Shown here piece after piece: positions 1 through 8,564 of a stretch of DNA of 64,000 nt. The stretch spans positions 1 through 64,000 of the forward strand of contig NZ_SSNZ01000003.1 in assembly GCF_004801375.1 (NCBI RefSeq). The letters run 5' to 3'. A program made the position numbers and the translations under genes. The stretch is from Flavobacterium supellecticarium. Its GTDB lineage: Bacteria > Bacteroidota > Bacteroidia > Flavobacteriales > Flavobacteriaceae. Position 1 is the first letter of the stretch. Every line of letters begins with the position of its first letter. The notes beneath the pieces are model-generated. The model saw nothing but the letters and a program-made list of their open reading frames with translations, was not told the origin of the DNA and made no database searches.

Positions 1-8
1 GAGTATGT

Positions 9-106
9 CGCCGCCTTTCTTTTGAATCCCCATCATTATTGATGGGGATTTTTTTTGTTATAGGTATGGCGTGTCGCTTTGCTCGATCCGCCGCCTTTCT
101 TTTGAA
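9..106 (+). repeat. 18-nt direct repeat pair before hairpins
   Basis: The 18-mer cgccgcctttcttttgaa occurs at 9-26 and again at 89-106, each time followed at once by a hairpin with a T-tract. This is read directly from the sequence. The copies could be the 3' ends of two similar short transcripts or RNA genes whose 5' parts lie outside the window or are too degenerate to recognise. No function is assigned. Confidence 0.5.
25..57 (+). terminator. Rho-independent terminator
   Basis: The stem aatccccatc / gatggggatt has a short loop (attatt) and is followed by a run of T. It ends whatever enters the window from the left on the plus strand. Confidence 0.6.
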
Positions 107-134
107 AACCCTATCCAAACGGATAGGGTTTTTG
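105..134 (+). terminator. Rho-independent terminator
   Basis: The stem aaaccctatcc / ggatagggttt with loop aaac is followed by T-rich sequence. It comes straight after the second copy of the 18-nt repeat, so the two repeat-plus-hairpin units look like parallel 3' ends. Confidence 0.55.
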
Positions 135-141
135 TTTTGTT

Positions 142-168
142 AAACCCCGGATTCCCGGGGTTTTGTTT
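142..168 (+). terminator. Third stacked hairpin with T-tract
   Basis: aaaccccgg attc ccggggttt forms a short GC-rich stem followed by ttgtttttt. It stacks behind two other terminators in 160 bases. Confidence 0.5.
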
Positions 169-187
169 TTTCCTGACCATAGATGTC

Positions 188-220
188 ACACCTGACAGGT
201 TTACAAAACCTGTCAGGTGT
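188..220. repeat. 33-nt palindromic dispersed repeat, copy 1
   Basis: A nearly perfect palindrome with arms acacctgacaggttt and aaacctgtcaggtgt. The same 33-nt element recurs at 56636-56668 with only two differences, both in the centre. It is an intergenic element and may act as a bidirectional terminator or be a REP-like repeat. Confidence 0.8.
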
Positions 221-246
221 AGCAGATGTTCCAAACAAAACATAAA

Positions 247-270
247 AAAACCGGAACTTTTCCGGTTTTT
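247..270. terminator. Hairpin with flanking A and T tracts
   Basis: aaaaccgga actt tccggttttt: a 9-bp stem flanked by A on one side and T on the other, so it could end transcription in either direction. Confidence 0.5.
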
Positions 271-513
271 ATATTTTATAACATCAGGAAAACTTCTAAT
301 GCCACACTTTTTGTGTTTCGTAATTGTAGAATTATTCTACACTTTGAAATGGTTTCTACACTTATTTTAAACTGCTAAAAAAAAGTTTTTCTTATTTTAA
401 GTGGTTGTTTTTTAGTGTTTTATATGGGTTTTGTGCTGCTTTTTCGCTTTTGGTATGTTTTTTTCATATAAGCTAAGTGTAACAAAAATTAATAACATAT
501 AAAATTTAGTCTT
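271..513. promoter_or_regulatory. AT-rich leader with perfect inverted repeat
   Basis: This is the region ahead of the small secreted protein at 514. It holds a perfect 8-bp inverted repeat around one base at 325-341 (tgtagaat t attctaca) and another half-site, tttctaca, at 353-360. Such spacing would suit a dimeric DNA-binding protein, but no regulator is identified. No clear TAnnTTTG promoter box was found. The remainder is low-complexity AT-rich DNA without a convincing gene. Confidence 0.3.
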
Positions 514-816
514 ATGAAAAATTTACTTTTATCAACAGCTTTAGTTTTAGGATTAGGAACAACTGCATTCGCAACTAACGTTTCCATTACAGATGTTCAA
601 TCTATCGATATCTTTCAACAAAAAGAATACAAAGAAATCAAACCGTCTGAAGTAAATGCAGATGCCTTGAAAAAAATCGGTGAAAAATATGCAGGTTACA
701 CTTTAACCGGTGCTGCAGTTGCCGCTGACGGAGAATACAAATTAACATTGCAAAAAGACGGGTCAACTGTAGTTGCTTTGTTCACTTCTGCTGGTGAATT
801 CATCAAAGAAGCTTAA
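514..816 (+). CDS. Small secreted PepSY-like protein
   Basis: A 100-residue protein. Residues 1-20 form a clean signal peptide (MKNLL, hydrophobic core, cleavage after TAFA), so it is exported to the periplasm or beyond. The mature part, about residues 38-98, has the pattern seen in the PepSY-like (beta-lactamase-inhibitor-like) fold: a helix with VNADALKKIGEKY, then strand pairs with DGEYKLTLQKDG and a final SAGEFIKEA. Such proteins are short periplasmic binders of unknown partner. It stands alone, with an inverted repeat upstream at 325-341 and its own terminator at 866-886. The family call rests on pattern only; the export signal is firm. Confidence 0.7.
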   Translation: MKNLLLSTALVLGLGTTAFATNVSITDVQSIDIFQQKEYKEIKPSEVNADALKKIGEKYAGYTLTGAAVAADGEYKLTLQKDGSTVVALFTSAGEFIKEA

Positions 817-865
817 TATTTGAAATGTAGTAAGGTGAATAAGTAGATTTTTTCTACTCGGTAAG

Positions 866-886
866 AGGAGGCATTGGCCTCCTTTT
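866..886 (+). terminator. Terminator of the small secreted protein gene
   Basis: The stem aggaggc / gcctcct with loop attg is followed by TTT. It lies 50 bases past the stop at 816 and 72 bases before the next start. Confidence 0.8.
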
Positions 887-957
887 ATTGTTTATAGACT
901 TAACACTAATTAACAACCAAAAATGTTAAATTTGTATCGTATCAAATTTAATTGTAA

Positions 958-2334
958 ATGAGTTCAAAAATTTTGGTTGTAGACGACGATATTTCTTTTT
1001 GCGTAATGGTAAAGACTTTCCTGGAAAAAAAAGGATTTACAGTACACAATGTTTTTTCGGCTAAAGAGGCCGAAGGTATATTAGAAAACGAAACGTTCGA
1101 CGTTGTATTGACCGATATCCGATTACCGGATAAAGATGGTATTGAGCTATTGCAGTTAATAAAGGCAAAGTCATTTCCCACTCAGGTTATTTTGATGACC
1201 GGTTATACCGAAATCAAAACAGCGGTTAATGCCATTAAAATGGGGGCTTTCGATTATGTAGGAAAACCGATTAATCCGGATGAGATTTTGCATACAATTA
1301 ACCAGTCTTTAAAGAAAAAGGCCAGTCCGATTATAGAAGAAACTATTGATGCAGAAGCCAAGACTTCAACTAAAACAAAGACTTCTTCACAAAATAACAC
1401 CTTTCCGTTTGTAAAAGGAATTAGTGATCATTCAAATCAGCTACACGATTATATCGAATTGGTGGCACCTACTAATATGTCGGTATTGATCATTGGTGAT
1501 AGCGGAACCGGTAAAGAATATATTGCCCATAGTATACACGTGCAAAGCAAGCGTAATGACAAACCGTTTATCGCGGTCGATTGTGGTGCGATTCCTAAAG
1601 AGTTGGCTTCAAGTGAGTTTTTTGGACATTTAAAAGGTTCTTTTACTGGAGCGTTTAACGACAAAACCGGACATTTTGAAGCAGCGAATGGCGGAACTTT
1701 ATTCTTGGATGAAGTCGGAAATCTGTCGTATGAAGTACAGATACAGTTATTGCGTGCCTTACAGGAGCGTAAAATCAAGCCGGTTGGAAGTAATAATGAA
1801 ATAGGGGTTGATATACGTGTGATTGCTGCAACTAATGAGGATTTACAAGAGGCGGTCAAAAAAGGCGATTTCCGGGAAGATTTATACCATCGTCTGAATG
1901 AATTCAGTATTAAAGCACCACGACTATCCGAAAGAAAAAATGATATCCTGATTTTTGCCAATCATTTTCTGGAAATGGCCAATCACGATCTTGAAAAAGA
2001 GGTACAAGGCTTTTCCCAGCCGGTAACCGATTTGTTTTTAACTTACGATTGGCCTGGGAATCTACGGGAAATGAAAAACATTATCAAACGTTCGGTGTTG
2101 CTGACTAAAGGGGATATGGTGCTGAAAGAAGTGCTGCCTCAGGAAATGTTCGACACTCCGTATCAGGAAAAAACAGAAAGCGAGTTCCAGTTGTATTCAT
2201 CTAAAGATGAAGAAAAGGCGATTCTCGATGCGTTGGAACGGGCGCGTTTTAATAAAACCAAGGCGGCTCAGTTGTTAGGAATCGACCGGAAAACCTTATA
2301 CAATAAAATCAAACTTTATAATATCGAGCTTTAA
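958..2334 (+). CDS. Sigma-54-dependent response regulator (NtrC/AtoC family)
   Basis: A 458-residue regulator with three standard parts. The receiver domain (about 1-120) has the DDD acidic pocket near the N-terminus and phospho-acceptor Asp53 in TDIRLP. The sigma-54-interacting AAA+ domain (about 150-375) has Walker A GDSGTGKE and the contact loop as GSFTGA, a mild variant of GAFTGA. The C-terminal Fis-type helix-turn-helix has FNKTKAAQLLGIDRKTLYNK. It should activate sigma-54 promoters when phosphorylated. The gene is convergent with the hybrid kinase at 2331-4742; their stop codons overlap by four bases, making that kinase the likely partner. A TAAATTTG box at 927-934 could be its -7 element, but no TTG lies at the usual distance upstream. 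Confidence 0.93.
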   Translation: MSSKILVVDDDISFCVMVKTFLEKKGFTVHNVFSAKEAEGILENETFDVVLTDIRLPDKDGIELLQLIKAKSFPTQVILMTGYTEIKTAVNAIKMGAFDYVGKPINPDEILHTINQSLKKKASPIIEETIDAEAKTSTKTKTSSQNNTFPFVKGISDHSNQLHDYIELVAPTNMSVLIIGDSGTGKEYIAHSIHVQSKRNDKPFIAVDCGAIPKELASSEFFGHLKGSFTGAFNDKTGHFEAANGGTLFLDEVGNLSYEVQIQLLRALQERKIKPVGSNNEIGVDIRVIAATNEDLQEAVKKGDFREDLYHRLNEFSIKAPRLSERKNDILIFANHFLEMANHDLEKEVQGFSQPVTDLFLTYDWPGNLREMKNIIKRSVLLTKGDMVLKEVLPQEMFDTPYQEKTESEFQLYSSKDEEKAILDALERARFNKTKAAQLLGIDRKTLYNKIKLYNIEL

Positions 2335-4742
2335 CGGATTTCAAATTTTAGTTTCTCGATTAATACTTCCAGTTGATCAATGATCGATTGTACATATTCC
2401 TTTTGATTGACCTTTTGGAAGTCAAGCGTTTTGTCTTCCAAAGGGATTAAAAGGGCCACAATAGATTGCACTTCCATTTGTTTGAGCATCGGGATTAGTT
2501 TATGAGCCAATTGGGCAATTGCTTCCTGATCCTTATTTGCGACGGCTGTTTTTAATCCTTCGATGTTGTCGCTGCAACTGTTGATAAAGGCTGTTATGAT
2601 GCCTTCTAACGCTTTACGGTCGTTTTGCGTAAACTGATTCAGACTGCTAAGATTGTACAGTTGGAGGTTGCGATGTTGGCTCTGATCGTATTTGATTTCA
2701 CGAACCACGCGTCCTTCAAAAATAGCTTGTAATTGACTCAATAAGTCTTTTAATTGTATCGGTTTGGGGTGAAATGTCTCAAATCCTTTTTTGATAAAAT
2801 CTTCAAATACCAAATCACGTTTTCCGGTTAACGCAATAATGGGTAACGAAGCCAGATTTGGGTTACTTTTAATCGCTTCAACCAGTTCAAAACCATCCAT
2901 TTTAGGCATTTGAATATCGGTGATGATCAGATCAAACGGAGTTTTTAGTAGCATGGTGACTACTTTTGTAGCATCCGGTGTGGTGGTTACCTTAACCGAA
3001 TAGGCAGCCAAAATTTCTTCCATTAATTTTAATTGCATAACATCATCGTCTACAATCAGGATCTTTTTGTCCTTTAGAAAATCGTATGCCGTGGTGTCAT
3101 TTTCGGAAGAAGGATGTAAAACCGATTGTTCGGCAGGGATATTCGGAATCCGAACGGTAAATGTCGAGCCCTTGTTTTCTTCGCTTTCCAGTGTAATGGT
3201 TCCGCCTAAAAGTTCGATAATCCGTTTAGCAATCGTAAGGCCAAGTCCGGTTCCGCCATATTTTTTTTCAATTCCGGAATGCGCCTGCGTAAATTCTTTA
3301 AAAACGTCTTTTTGTTTGTTTTTCGGAATTCCAATACCGGTATCGCTCACTTTAATCGAGATCCAGTCTGAATCGAGTCCGGCGGCTACAACTACTTGTC
3401 CTTCGGGTGTAAATTTGATGGCATTCGTCACCAGGTTGGTCAACACTTGTTTGATACGGTACGGATCGGAAACAAAAAGGCCGTCTAGTTCCTTTTGAAT
3501 GTTCCACTGCAATTGAATCCCTTTATTCGTAGCATTCGGAACCAAAGGCTGACAACTGTTTTCGATCAGGTCTTTAAAATTAAAGTTGATTTTCTCGATT
3601 TTAATTTTGTTGTTTTCCAGTTTCGAAAAATCGATCAGGTCGTTAACCAACTTGAGGATATAATGGGACGAATGTTTGATATTGTCCAGGTATTGTAGCT
3701 GTTTTGGGGAAACGGGCGTATTTTTTAGCAGGTCGGAAAAGCCGATAACACTTCCCAATGGCGTCTGGATATCGTGCGTAACGGTAGCCAAAAGCATGGT
3801 TTTGCTTCGGAGAAGATCTTCTTTTTCTGAATTAAGCCGTTCCAATTGCATCCTGTATTTTTGATTCTTCTGTAAATCACGAACAATAATTAAGCCAAAA
3901 AGAATCACGAGTAAAAGTGCAACTGCTCCAATCCACGCAATATTTTTGGTGGTTTTGCTAATGGCAAATTTTGATTCGTTGATGGTTTGATAGGATTTCT
4001 GTAGGATTTCTTTTTCAACGGATATTAGTACATTCCGAAGCTGATCGGAAATAACGCGGTTTTCGTCCAGTAATTTTTGTTCTCTTTTAAATAGCTGACT
4101 TTTAATTCGGTTTTCTTTGGTTACGACATCCGAAATAATTTTTTCGAAAGCCAGAACCAGTGAATCGTTCGACACCGGAAGTACACTTAACGAATCACGT
4201 TGGTGTGGATTGAGGACATTATCGAGGAATTTTCGAATCTGCGAATTGTTGCGCGCCCGACTAACCGGCTGGAAGTTTAAAACCAACGAGTCTTTAACAT
4301 TATAAATCTTGGTTATGGCTTTGTCCAGGTTGTTTTCGTGACTGTATTTTTTTCGGAAGTCAAGAATCTCGCGAATACTTTTCCGCTTCTTTTTTAAAAG
4401 CATCTGTATGGAGTCGAATTTTACAAGCTGATTGTCGTCGGCACCTTCCTTGATCGTTTCAATTTCAGAATTGATACTGTCCAGTAAGCGGTAATATTCG
4501 TTGATGGTGGTTTTGTTTTCGGTGAGCATCGCCGATCGGCCGATGGCTTCCGATGTATAGAGATTGGTTACGACATTACTGATCCTCAGGATTTTTTTGT
4601 TTTCTTCCGATGTCGTCTCTTTTGGAGTAGCAAGTTTTAGAATTTCGGAATAGATATACCAAACCGAAATCACCGCGATAACAATCAGGAAAATATATCC
4701 CAGAACAACTTTAAATTGTAATGATTTGGCTCTTTTATCCAT
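2331..4742 (-). CDS. Hybrid sensor histidine kinase with receiver and Hpt domains
   Basis: An 803-residue inner-membrane kinase. It has a TM segment at about 12-30, a long extracytoplasmic helical sensor region rich in K/E (about 40-265) and a second TM at about 268-288. The HisKA domain carries His323 in THDIQTP. The ATPase domain has an N box (NLVTNAIKFT), a G1 box (DTGIGIP) and a G2 box (GTGLGL). A receiver domain has Asp609 in TDIQMP, and a C-terminal Hpt-like domain has His747 in LAHKLIP. It can thus run an internal His-Asp-His relay. The only neighbouring regulator is the convergent sigma-54 regulator, whose stop overlaps this one; pairing is inferred from position. Confidence 0.92.
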   Translation of the reverse strand: MDKRAKSLQFKVVLGYIFLIVIAVISVWYIYSEILKLATPKETTSEENKKILRISNVVTNLYTSEAIGRSAMLTENKTTINEYYRLLDSINSEIETIKEGADDNQLVKFDSIQMLLKKKRKSIREILDFRKKYSHENNLDKAITKIYNVKDSLVLNFQPVSRARNNSQIRKFLDNVLNPHQRDSLSVLPVSNDSLVLAFEKIISDVVTKENRIKSQLFKREQKLLDENRVISDQLRNVLISVEKEILQKSYQTINESKFAISKTTKNIAWIGAVALLLVILFGLIIVRDLQKNQKYRMQLERLNSEKEDLLRSKTMLLATVTHDIQTPLGSVIGFSDLLKNTPVSPKQLQYLDNIKHSSHYILKLVNDLIDFSKLENNKIKIEKINFNFKDLIENSCQPLVPNATNKGIQLQWNIQKELDGLFVSDPYRIKQVLTNLVTNAIKFTPEGQVVVAAGLDSDWISIKVSDTGIGIPKNKQKDVFKEFTQAHSGIEKKYGGTGLGLTIAKRIIELLGGTITLESEENKGSTFTVRIPNIPAEQSVLHPSSENDTTAYDFLKDKKILIVDDDVMQLKLMEEILAAYSVKVTTTPDATKVVTMLLKTPFDLIITDIQMPKMDGFELVEAIKSNPNLASLPIIALTGKRDLVFEDFIKKGFETFHPKPIQLKDLLSQLQAIFEGRVVREIKYDQSQHRNLQLYNLSSLNQFTQNDRKALEGIITAFINSCSDNIEGLKTAVANKDQEAIAQLAHKLIPMLKQMEVQSIVALLIPLEDKTLDFQKVNQKEYVQSIIDQLEVLIEKLKFEIR

Positions 4743-4773
4743 TTTATAAAGATACTCGATCTGCTTTTGTAAT

Positions 4774-4804
4774 CAAAAAAAAAGTCCAACGCAATGTTGG
4801 ACTC
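4774..4804 (-). terminator. Terminator of the acyl-CoA dehydrogenase gene
   Basis: The stem gtccaac (4784-4790) / gttggac (4796-4802), read on the minus strand, ends in a run of nine T. It lies just past the stop of the gene at 4827-5966 and upstream of the kinase start at 4742, separating the two units. Confidence 0.8.
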
Positions 4805-4826
4805 CTTTATTGTGAAGGGTTTGAAA

Positions 4827-5966
4827 TTAAGAAACCAAACCTCTTGAAATTACAATTCTCTGGATTTCGGAAGTTCCTTCGTAAATCTGAGTGATCTTAG
4901 CATCACGCATCATACGCTCTACATGATACTCTCTTACATATCCGTTACCACCGTGAATCTGAACCGCCTCGATAGTCGTATCCATTGCTACCTGTGATGC
5001 ATATAATTTTGCCATCGCTCCGGAGTGTGAAATATCCTGTCCGGCATCTTTTTCGCAAGCGGCTTTAAAACACAACATTCTGGCAGCAGTGATTTGTGTT
5101 GCCATATCGGCCAATTTAAAAGCAATTGCCTGGTGTTTGAAGATTTCTTTTCCGAAAGCTTTACGCTCCTGTGAGTATTTTAACGCCAATTCGTAAGCTC
5201 CGGAAGCAATTCCCAATGCCTGAGAAGCAATTCCGATACGACCACCGTTTAATACACCCATTGCAAAGTTAAATCCGAATCCGTCGGCACCAATTCTGTT
5301 TTCTTTTGGTACTTTAACGTCGGTAAACATTAACGAATGTGTGTCGGATCCGCGGATTCCCATTTTTTGTTCTTTTGGACCGATTTCAAAACCTGCCCAT
5401 CCTCTTTCAACGATAAAAGCATTGATTCCTTTGTGTCCTTTTTCTACATCAGTCTGTGCAATTACAATATAAGTAGAAGCAGTATTACCGTTGGTAATCC
5501 AGTTTTTAGTTCCGTTTAACAAATAATGATCCCCCATATCGATGGCAGTCGTTTTTTGTGATGTAGCATCCGATCCGGCTTCTGGCTCTGATAAACAGAA
5601 CGCGCCGATAACTTCACCTTTAGCTAGTGGTACTAAATATTTTTCTTTTTGTTCTTCGTTACAGTATTTTTCAAGACCGGCACATACTAACGAGTTGTTA
5701 ACTGACATAACTACGGCAGCAGAAGCATCCACTTTAGCGATTTCTTCCATAGCCAATACGTAAGAAACACTGTCCAATCCAGCTCCACCATATTTAGGGT
5801 CAACCATCATTCCCAAAAATCCTAATTCGGCCATCTTTTTAACCTGTTCTTCAGGGAATTTCTGGTGTTCATCTCTTTCAATTACGCCTGGTAGTAATTC
5901 GGTTTGAGCAAAATCACGAGCAGCCTGCTGTATCATCAAATGCTCTTCAGTCAGTTTAAAATCCAT
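4827..5966 (-). CDS. Acyl-CoA dehydrogenase (short/medium-chain type)
   Basis: A 379-residue flavoenzyme of usual family length. It oxidises acyl-CoA to trans-2-enoyl-CoA with FAD and passes electrons to ETF. Visible motifs include the substrate/FAD region AFCLSEPEAGSDA, the WITNG turn, the C-terminal signature QIHGGNGY and IYEGTSEIQR, whose Glu (about residue 363) is the usual catalytic base of short-chain enzymes such as butyryl-CoA dehydrogenase. Chain-length preference cannot be told from sequence. It forms a single-gene unit with a consensus-like promoter at 6010-6040 and a terminator at 4774-4804. Role: fatty-acid or branched-chain amino-acid breakdown. Confidence 0.95.
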   Translation of the reverse strand: MDFKLTEEHLMIQQAARDFAQTELLPGVIERDEHQKFPEEQVKKMAELGFLGMMVDPKYGGAGLDSVSYVLAMEEIAKVDASAAVVMSVNNSLVCAGLEKYCNEEQKEKYLVPLAKGEVIGAFCLSEPEAGSDATSQKTTAIDMGDHYLLNGTKNWITNGNTASTYIVIAQTDVEKGHKGINAFIVERGWAGFEIGPKEQKMGIRGSDTHSLMFTDVKVPKENRIGADGFGFNFAMGVLNGGRIGIASQALGIASGAYELALKYSQERKAFGKEIFKHQAIAFKLADMATQITAARMLCFKAACEKDAGQDISHSGAMAKLYASQVAMDTTIEAVQIHGGNGYVREYHVERMMRDAKITQIYEGTSEIQRIVISRGLVS

Positions 5967-6009
5967 TTCTTATAAGTTATTTTGTTTGAATGTTCTTTAA
6001 AAAAGTTCC

Positions 6010-6040
6010 CAAATATAGCGTATAAATGTCATACTTTCAA
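6010..6040 (-). promoter_or_regulatory. Bacteroidota-type promoter for acyl-CoA dehydrogenase
   Basis: On the minus strand there is TTG, 20 bases, then TATATTTG, matching the TTG-N19/20-TAnnTTTG promoter form of Flavobacterium and relatives. It lies 44 bases before the start at 5966. Confidence 0.75.
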
Positions 6041-6062
6041 CTGGATTGCCTAATTTTAACCC

Positions 6063-7133
6063 ATGCAAAATAGTGTCTATAACGTTATCGGAGTCATGTC
6101 CGGAACTTCCCTGGACGGGATTGATCTGGCAGCTATAACTTTTACGCTGGAAAACCAACAGTGGCAATTTCAAATCCAACAATGTGAAACGGTTCCGTAT
6201 TCGGAAGAATGGATCGGATGGCTTCGTGAAGCCGTCGGTTATACACCGTTACAACTGGAAATGTTAAACGAGAATTATACCGTTTTACTGGCTGACGTAA
6301 TCCGTGATTTTATCCAAAAAAATGATATTCAGAAATTGGACGCAGTATGTTCGCATGGACATACCATCTTGCACCAACCGCAAAACGGACTGACACTGCA
6401 GATCGGAAACCTGCCGAAAATTGCTAAACTGATCGGACAAAAAGTAGTCTGTGATTTCCGGGTAGATGACGTGGCCCTTGGTGGACAAGGTGCGCCATTG
6501 GTTCCTATTGGCGATCGGTTATTGTTTGCCGATTATGCCTATTGCCTGAATCTGGGCGGCTTTTCCAATGTTTCGTTTGAAGAAAACAACAACCGGATTG
6601 CTTTTGATATTTCGCCGGTCAATACCGTGCTGAATTGTTATGCGGAAAAATTGGGCTATGCCTATGACGACCGTGGAAAACTGGCAGCAAAAGGTAAGGT
6701 GTCGGAAAAACTGTTGGAAGAACTGAATGCGTTGCCGTTTTATCAGGCCAGACATCCCAAATCGCTTGGATTTGAATTTGTAAAAGAAACCGTTTTTCCA
6801 TTGATTGATCAGCATGAATTGCCGGAATCGGATGTGTTGGCTACGTTTACAAAACATATTGCGTTTCAGATAGGCCGGGCGTTACCGTTACCCAAAGGTA
6901 ATTTATTGATTACCGGCGGTGGTGCCTATAATCATTTTCTTATTGAGTTGATCAAGGAGAATTTGCCCGAAATGAAAGTTGCTGTTCCCGATACCAAAAC
7001 AATCGAATTTAAAGAAGCGCTGATCTTTGGTTTGCTAGGTGTTTTAAAGCTTCGCAACGAAATAAATGTACTGGCCAGCGTTACCGGAGCCCGTCATAAT
7101 CACAGTTCCGGAAGAATTTATGATATAGCGTAA
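6063..7133 (+). CDS. anmK: Anhydro-N-acetylmuramic acid kinase
   Basis: A 356-residue sugar kinase of the AnmK family. It opens and phosphorylates 1,6-anhydro-MurNAc with ATP to give MurNAc-6-phosphate, a step of cell-wall recycling. The ATP-binding signature GVMSGTSLDGIDLA sits near the N-terminus. The mid-protein DFRVDDVALGGQGAPLVP and NLGGFSNV segments and the late LLITGGGAYNHFL phosphate loop are all typical. It is divergent from the acyl-CoA dehydrogenase, 96 bases away. Downstream at 77 bases is the dehydrogenase gene with its own promoter, so anmK is probably transcribed alone. Length and motifs are complete. Confidence 0.95.
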   Translation: MQNSVYNVIGVMSGTSLDGIDLAAITFTLENQQWQFQIQQCETVPYSEEWIGWLREAVGYTPLQLEMLNENYTVLLADVIRDFIQKNDIQKLDAVCSHGHTILHQPQNGLTLQIGNLPKIAKLIGQKVVCDFRVDDVALGGQGAPLVPIGDRLLFADYAYCLNLGGFSNVSFEENNNRIAFDISPVNTVLNCYAEKLGYAYDDRGKLAAKGKVSEKLLEELNALPFYQARHPKSLGFEFVKETVFPLIDQHELPESDVLATFTKHIAFQIGRALPLPKGNLLITGGGAYNHFLIELIKENLPEMKVAVPDTKTIEFKEALIFGLLGVLKLRNEINVLASVTGARHNHSSGRIYDIA

Positions 7134-7137
7134 AAAC

Positions 7138-7169
7138 TTTGAGATTTTAAGAGTTTCAGGCTATATTTG
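7138..7169 (+). promoter_or_regulatory. Bacteroidota-type promoter for the dehydrogenase gene
   Basis: TTTG at 7138-7141, a 20-base spacer, then TATATTTG at 7162-7169, a full match to the Flavobacterium sigma-A consensus. The start codon is at 7211, giving a leader of roughly 35 bases. Confidence 0.8.
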
Positions 7170-7210
7170 TGCGACTTAAAAAACAACAATACAATAAATA
7201 ATTACATAAA

Positions 7211-8437
7211 ATGAAAGATTTATTAAAGAAATTCGAAAATAAAGAACCGGAAGTAGTATTCCATTGGAAAGATGCGGAAACGGAAGCGGAAGGATGGACA
7301 GTGATCAACTCATTAAGAGGAGGTGCTGCCGGAGGTGGAACCCGTATGCGTAAGGGATTGGATATGAATGAGGTGTTGTCACTTGCCAAAACAATGGAAG
7401 TGAAGTTTTCGGTTTCGGGACCTGCAATTGGCGGTGCAAAATCTGGAATTAATTTTGATCCGAACGATCCACGAAAAAAAGGCGTTTTACAACGCTGGTA
7501 TAAAGCAGTTTCCCCATTGTTGAAAAGCTATTACGGAACCGGTGGCGATTTAAACGTGGACGAAATCCACGAAGTAATCCCGATGACAGAAGAATGTGGG
7601 GTTTGGCATCCGCAGGAAGGGGTTTTTAACGGACATTTTAAACCGACTGAAGCTGACAAAATTAACCGTATCGGACAATTGCGTCAGGGTGTGGTTAAAG
7701 TAATCGAAAACACAACGTTCTCTCCGGATATCAACAGAAAATATACGGTTGCTGATATGATCACCGGATATGGTGTGGCACAGGCAGTTCGTCATTTCTA
7801 CGCTATTTATGGTGGAAGCGTACAAGGTAAAAAAGCCATCGTACAAGGTTTTGGTAACGTAGGTTCGGCTGCGGCGTTCTACTTAGCTGAAATGGGTGCG
7901 AAGGTTGTTGGAATTATCGATAGAGACGGAGGGTTGATCAAAGAAGAAGGATTCTCGTTCGAAGAGATCAGAACTTTATTCTTAAACAAAGACGGAAACA
8001 AACTGGTTGCCGATAACATGATTCCTTTCGAAGAAATCAATGCTAAAATCTGGAATTTGGGCGCGGAAATCTTTACTCCGTGTGCGGCGTCAAGATTGGT
8101 AACCAAAGAACAGGTGGATAATATGATCGCATCCGGATTGGAAGTGATTTCATGTGGGGCGAATGTTCCGTTTGCGGATAAAGAGATTTTCTTCGGTCCG
8201 ATTATGGAGGAAACCGATAGTAAAGTGAGTTTAATTCCGGACTTTATTTCCAACTGTGGAATGGCTCGTGTGTTTGCTTATTTTATGGAGAAAAAAGTTC
8301 AAATGACAGATGAGTCGATCTTTAACGATACATCGGATATCATTCGTACAGCGATCGAAAAAGTTCACGCATTGAATTCAGATAAGAAAAACATTAGTGC
8401 AACAGCTTTTGAAATAGCACTAAAACAACTTTTATAA
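7211..8437 (+). CDS. Glu/Leu/Phe/Val-family amino-acid dehydrogenase
   Basis: A 408-residue NAD(P)-dependent oxidative deaminase. The N-terminal catalytic domain shows GGAAGGGTRM and PAIGGAKSGI, with the conserved substrate Lys, followed by GTGGDLNVDE. The Rossmann domain has VQGFGNVGSAAAFYLAEMGAKVVG, the GxGxxG dinucleotide-binding turn with an acidic DRDG at the end of strand 2. It deaminates an amino acid to its 2-oxo acid; glutamate versus branched-chain substrate cannot be decided here. It has its own promoter (7138-7169) and a strong terminator (8444-8477), so it is monocistronic. Confidence 0.9.
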   Translation: MKDLLKKFENKEPEVVFHWKDAETEAEGWTVINSLRGGAAGGGTRMRKGLDMNEVLSLAKTMEVKFSVSGPAIGGAKSGINFDPNDPRKKGVLQRWYKAVSPLLKSYYGTGGDLNVDEIHEVIPMTEECGVWHPQEGVFNGHFKPTEADKINRIGQLRQGVVKVIENTTFSPDINRKYTVADMITGYGVAQAVRHFYAIYGGSVQGKKAIVQGFGNVGSAAAFYLAEMGAKVVGIIDRDGGLIKEEGFSFEEIRTLFLNKDGNKLVADNMIPFEEINAKIWNLGAEIFTPCAASRLVTKEQVDNMIASGLEVISCGANVPFADKEIFFGPIMEETDSKVSLIPDFISNCGMARVFAYFMEKKVQMTDESIFNDTSDIIRTAIEKVHALNSDKKNISATAFEIALKQLL

Positions 8438-8443
8438 TAGCCA

Positions 8444-8477
8444 AAACGTCCAACAATTTGTTGGACGTTTTTTTTTA
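8444..8477 (+). terminator. Strong terminator after the dehydrogenase
   Basis: An 11-bp stem aaacgtccaac / gttggacgttt with a 5-base loop is followed by a run of T. Confidence 0.9.
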
Positions 8478-8564
8478 ATAATAATTATTTACCTTTATTG
8501 CCGTTATAAAGAAAAAAGGAATGCTATTTGCTAGTCCTTTTGGTACAGTTTATTTAGCGAAATA

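Noticed and set aside
71..370. Plus-strand ORF of 99 residues at the left edge
   Set aside because: It runs across five hairpins and a palindromic repeat and has no protein-like composition.
1449..1961. Minus-strand ORF of 170 residues
   Set aside because: It is fully inside the sigma-54 regulator gene; a shadow frame.
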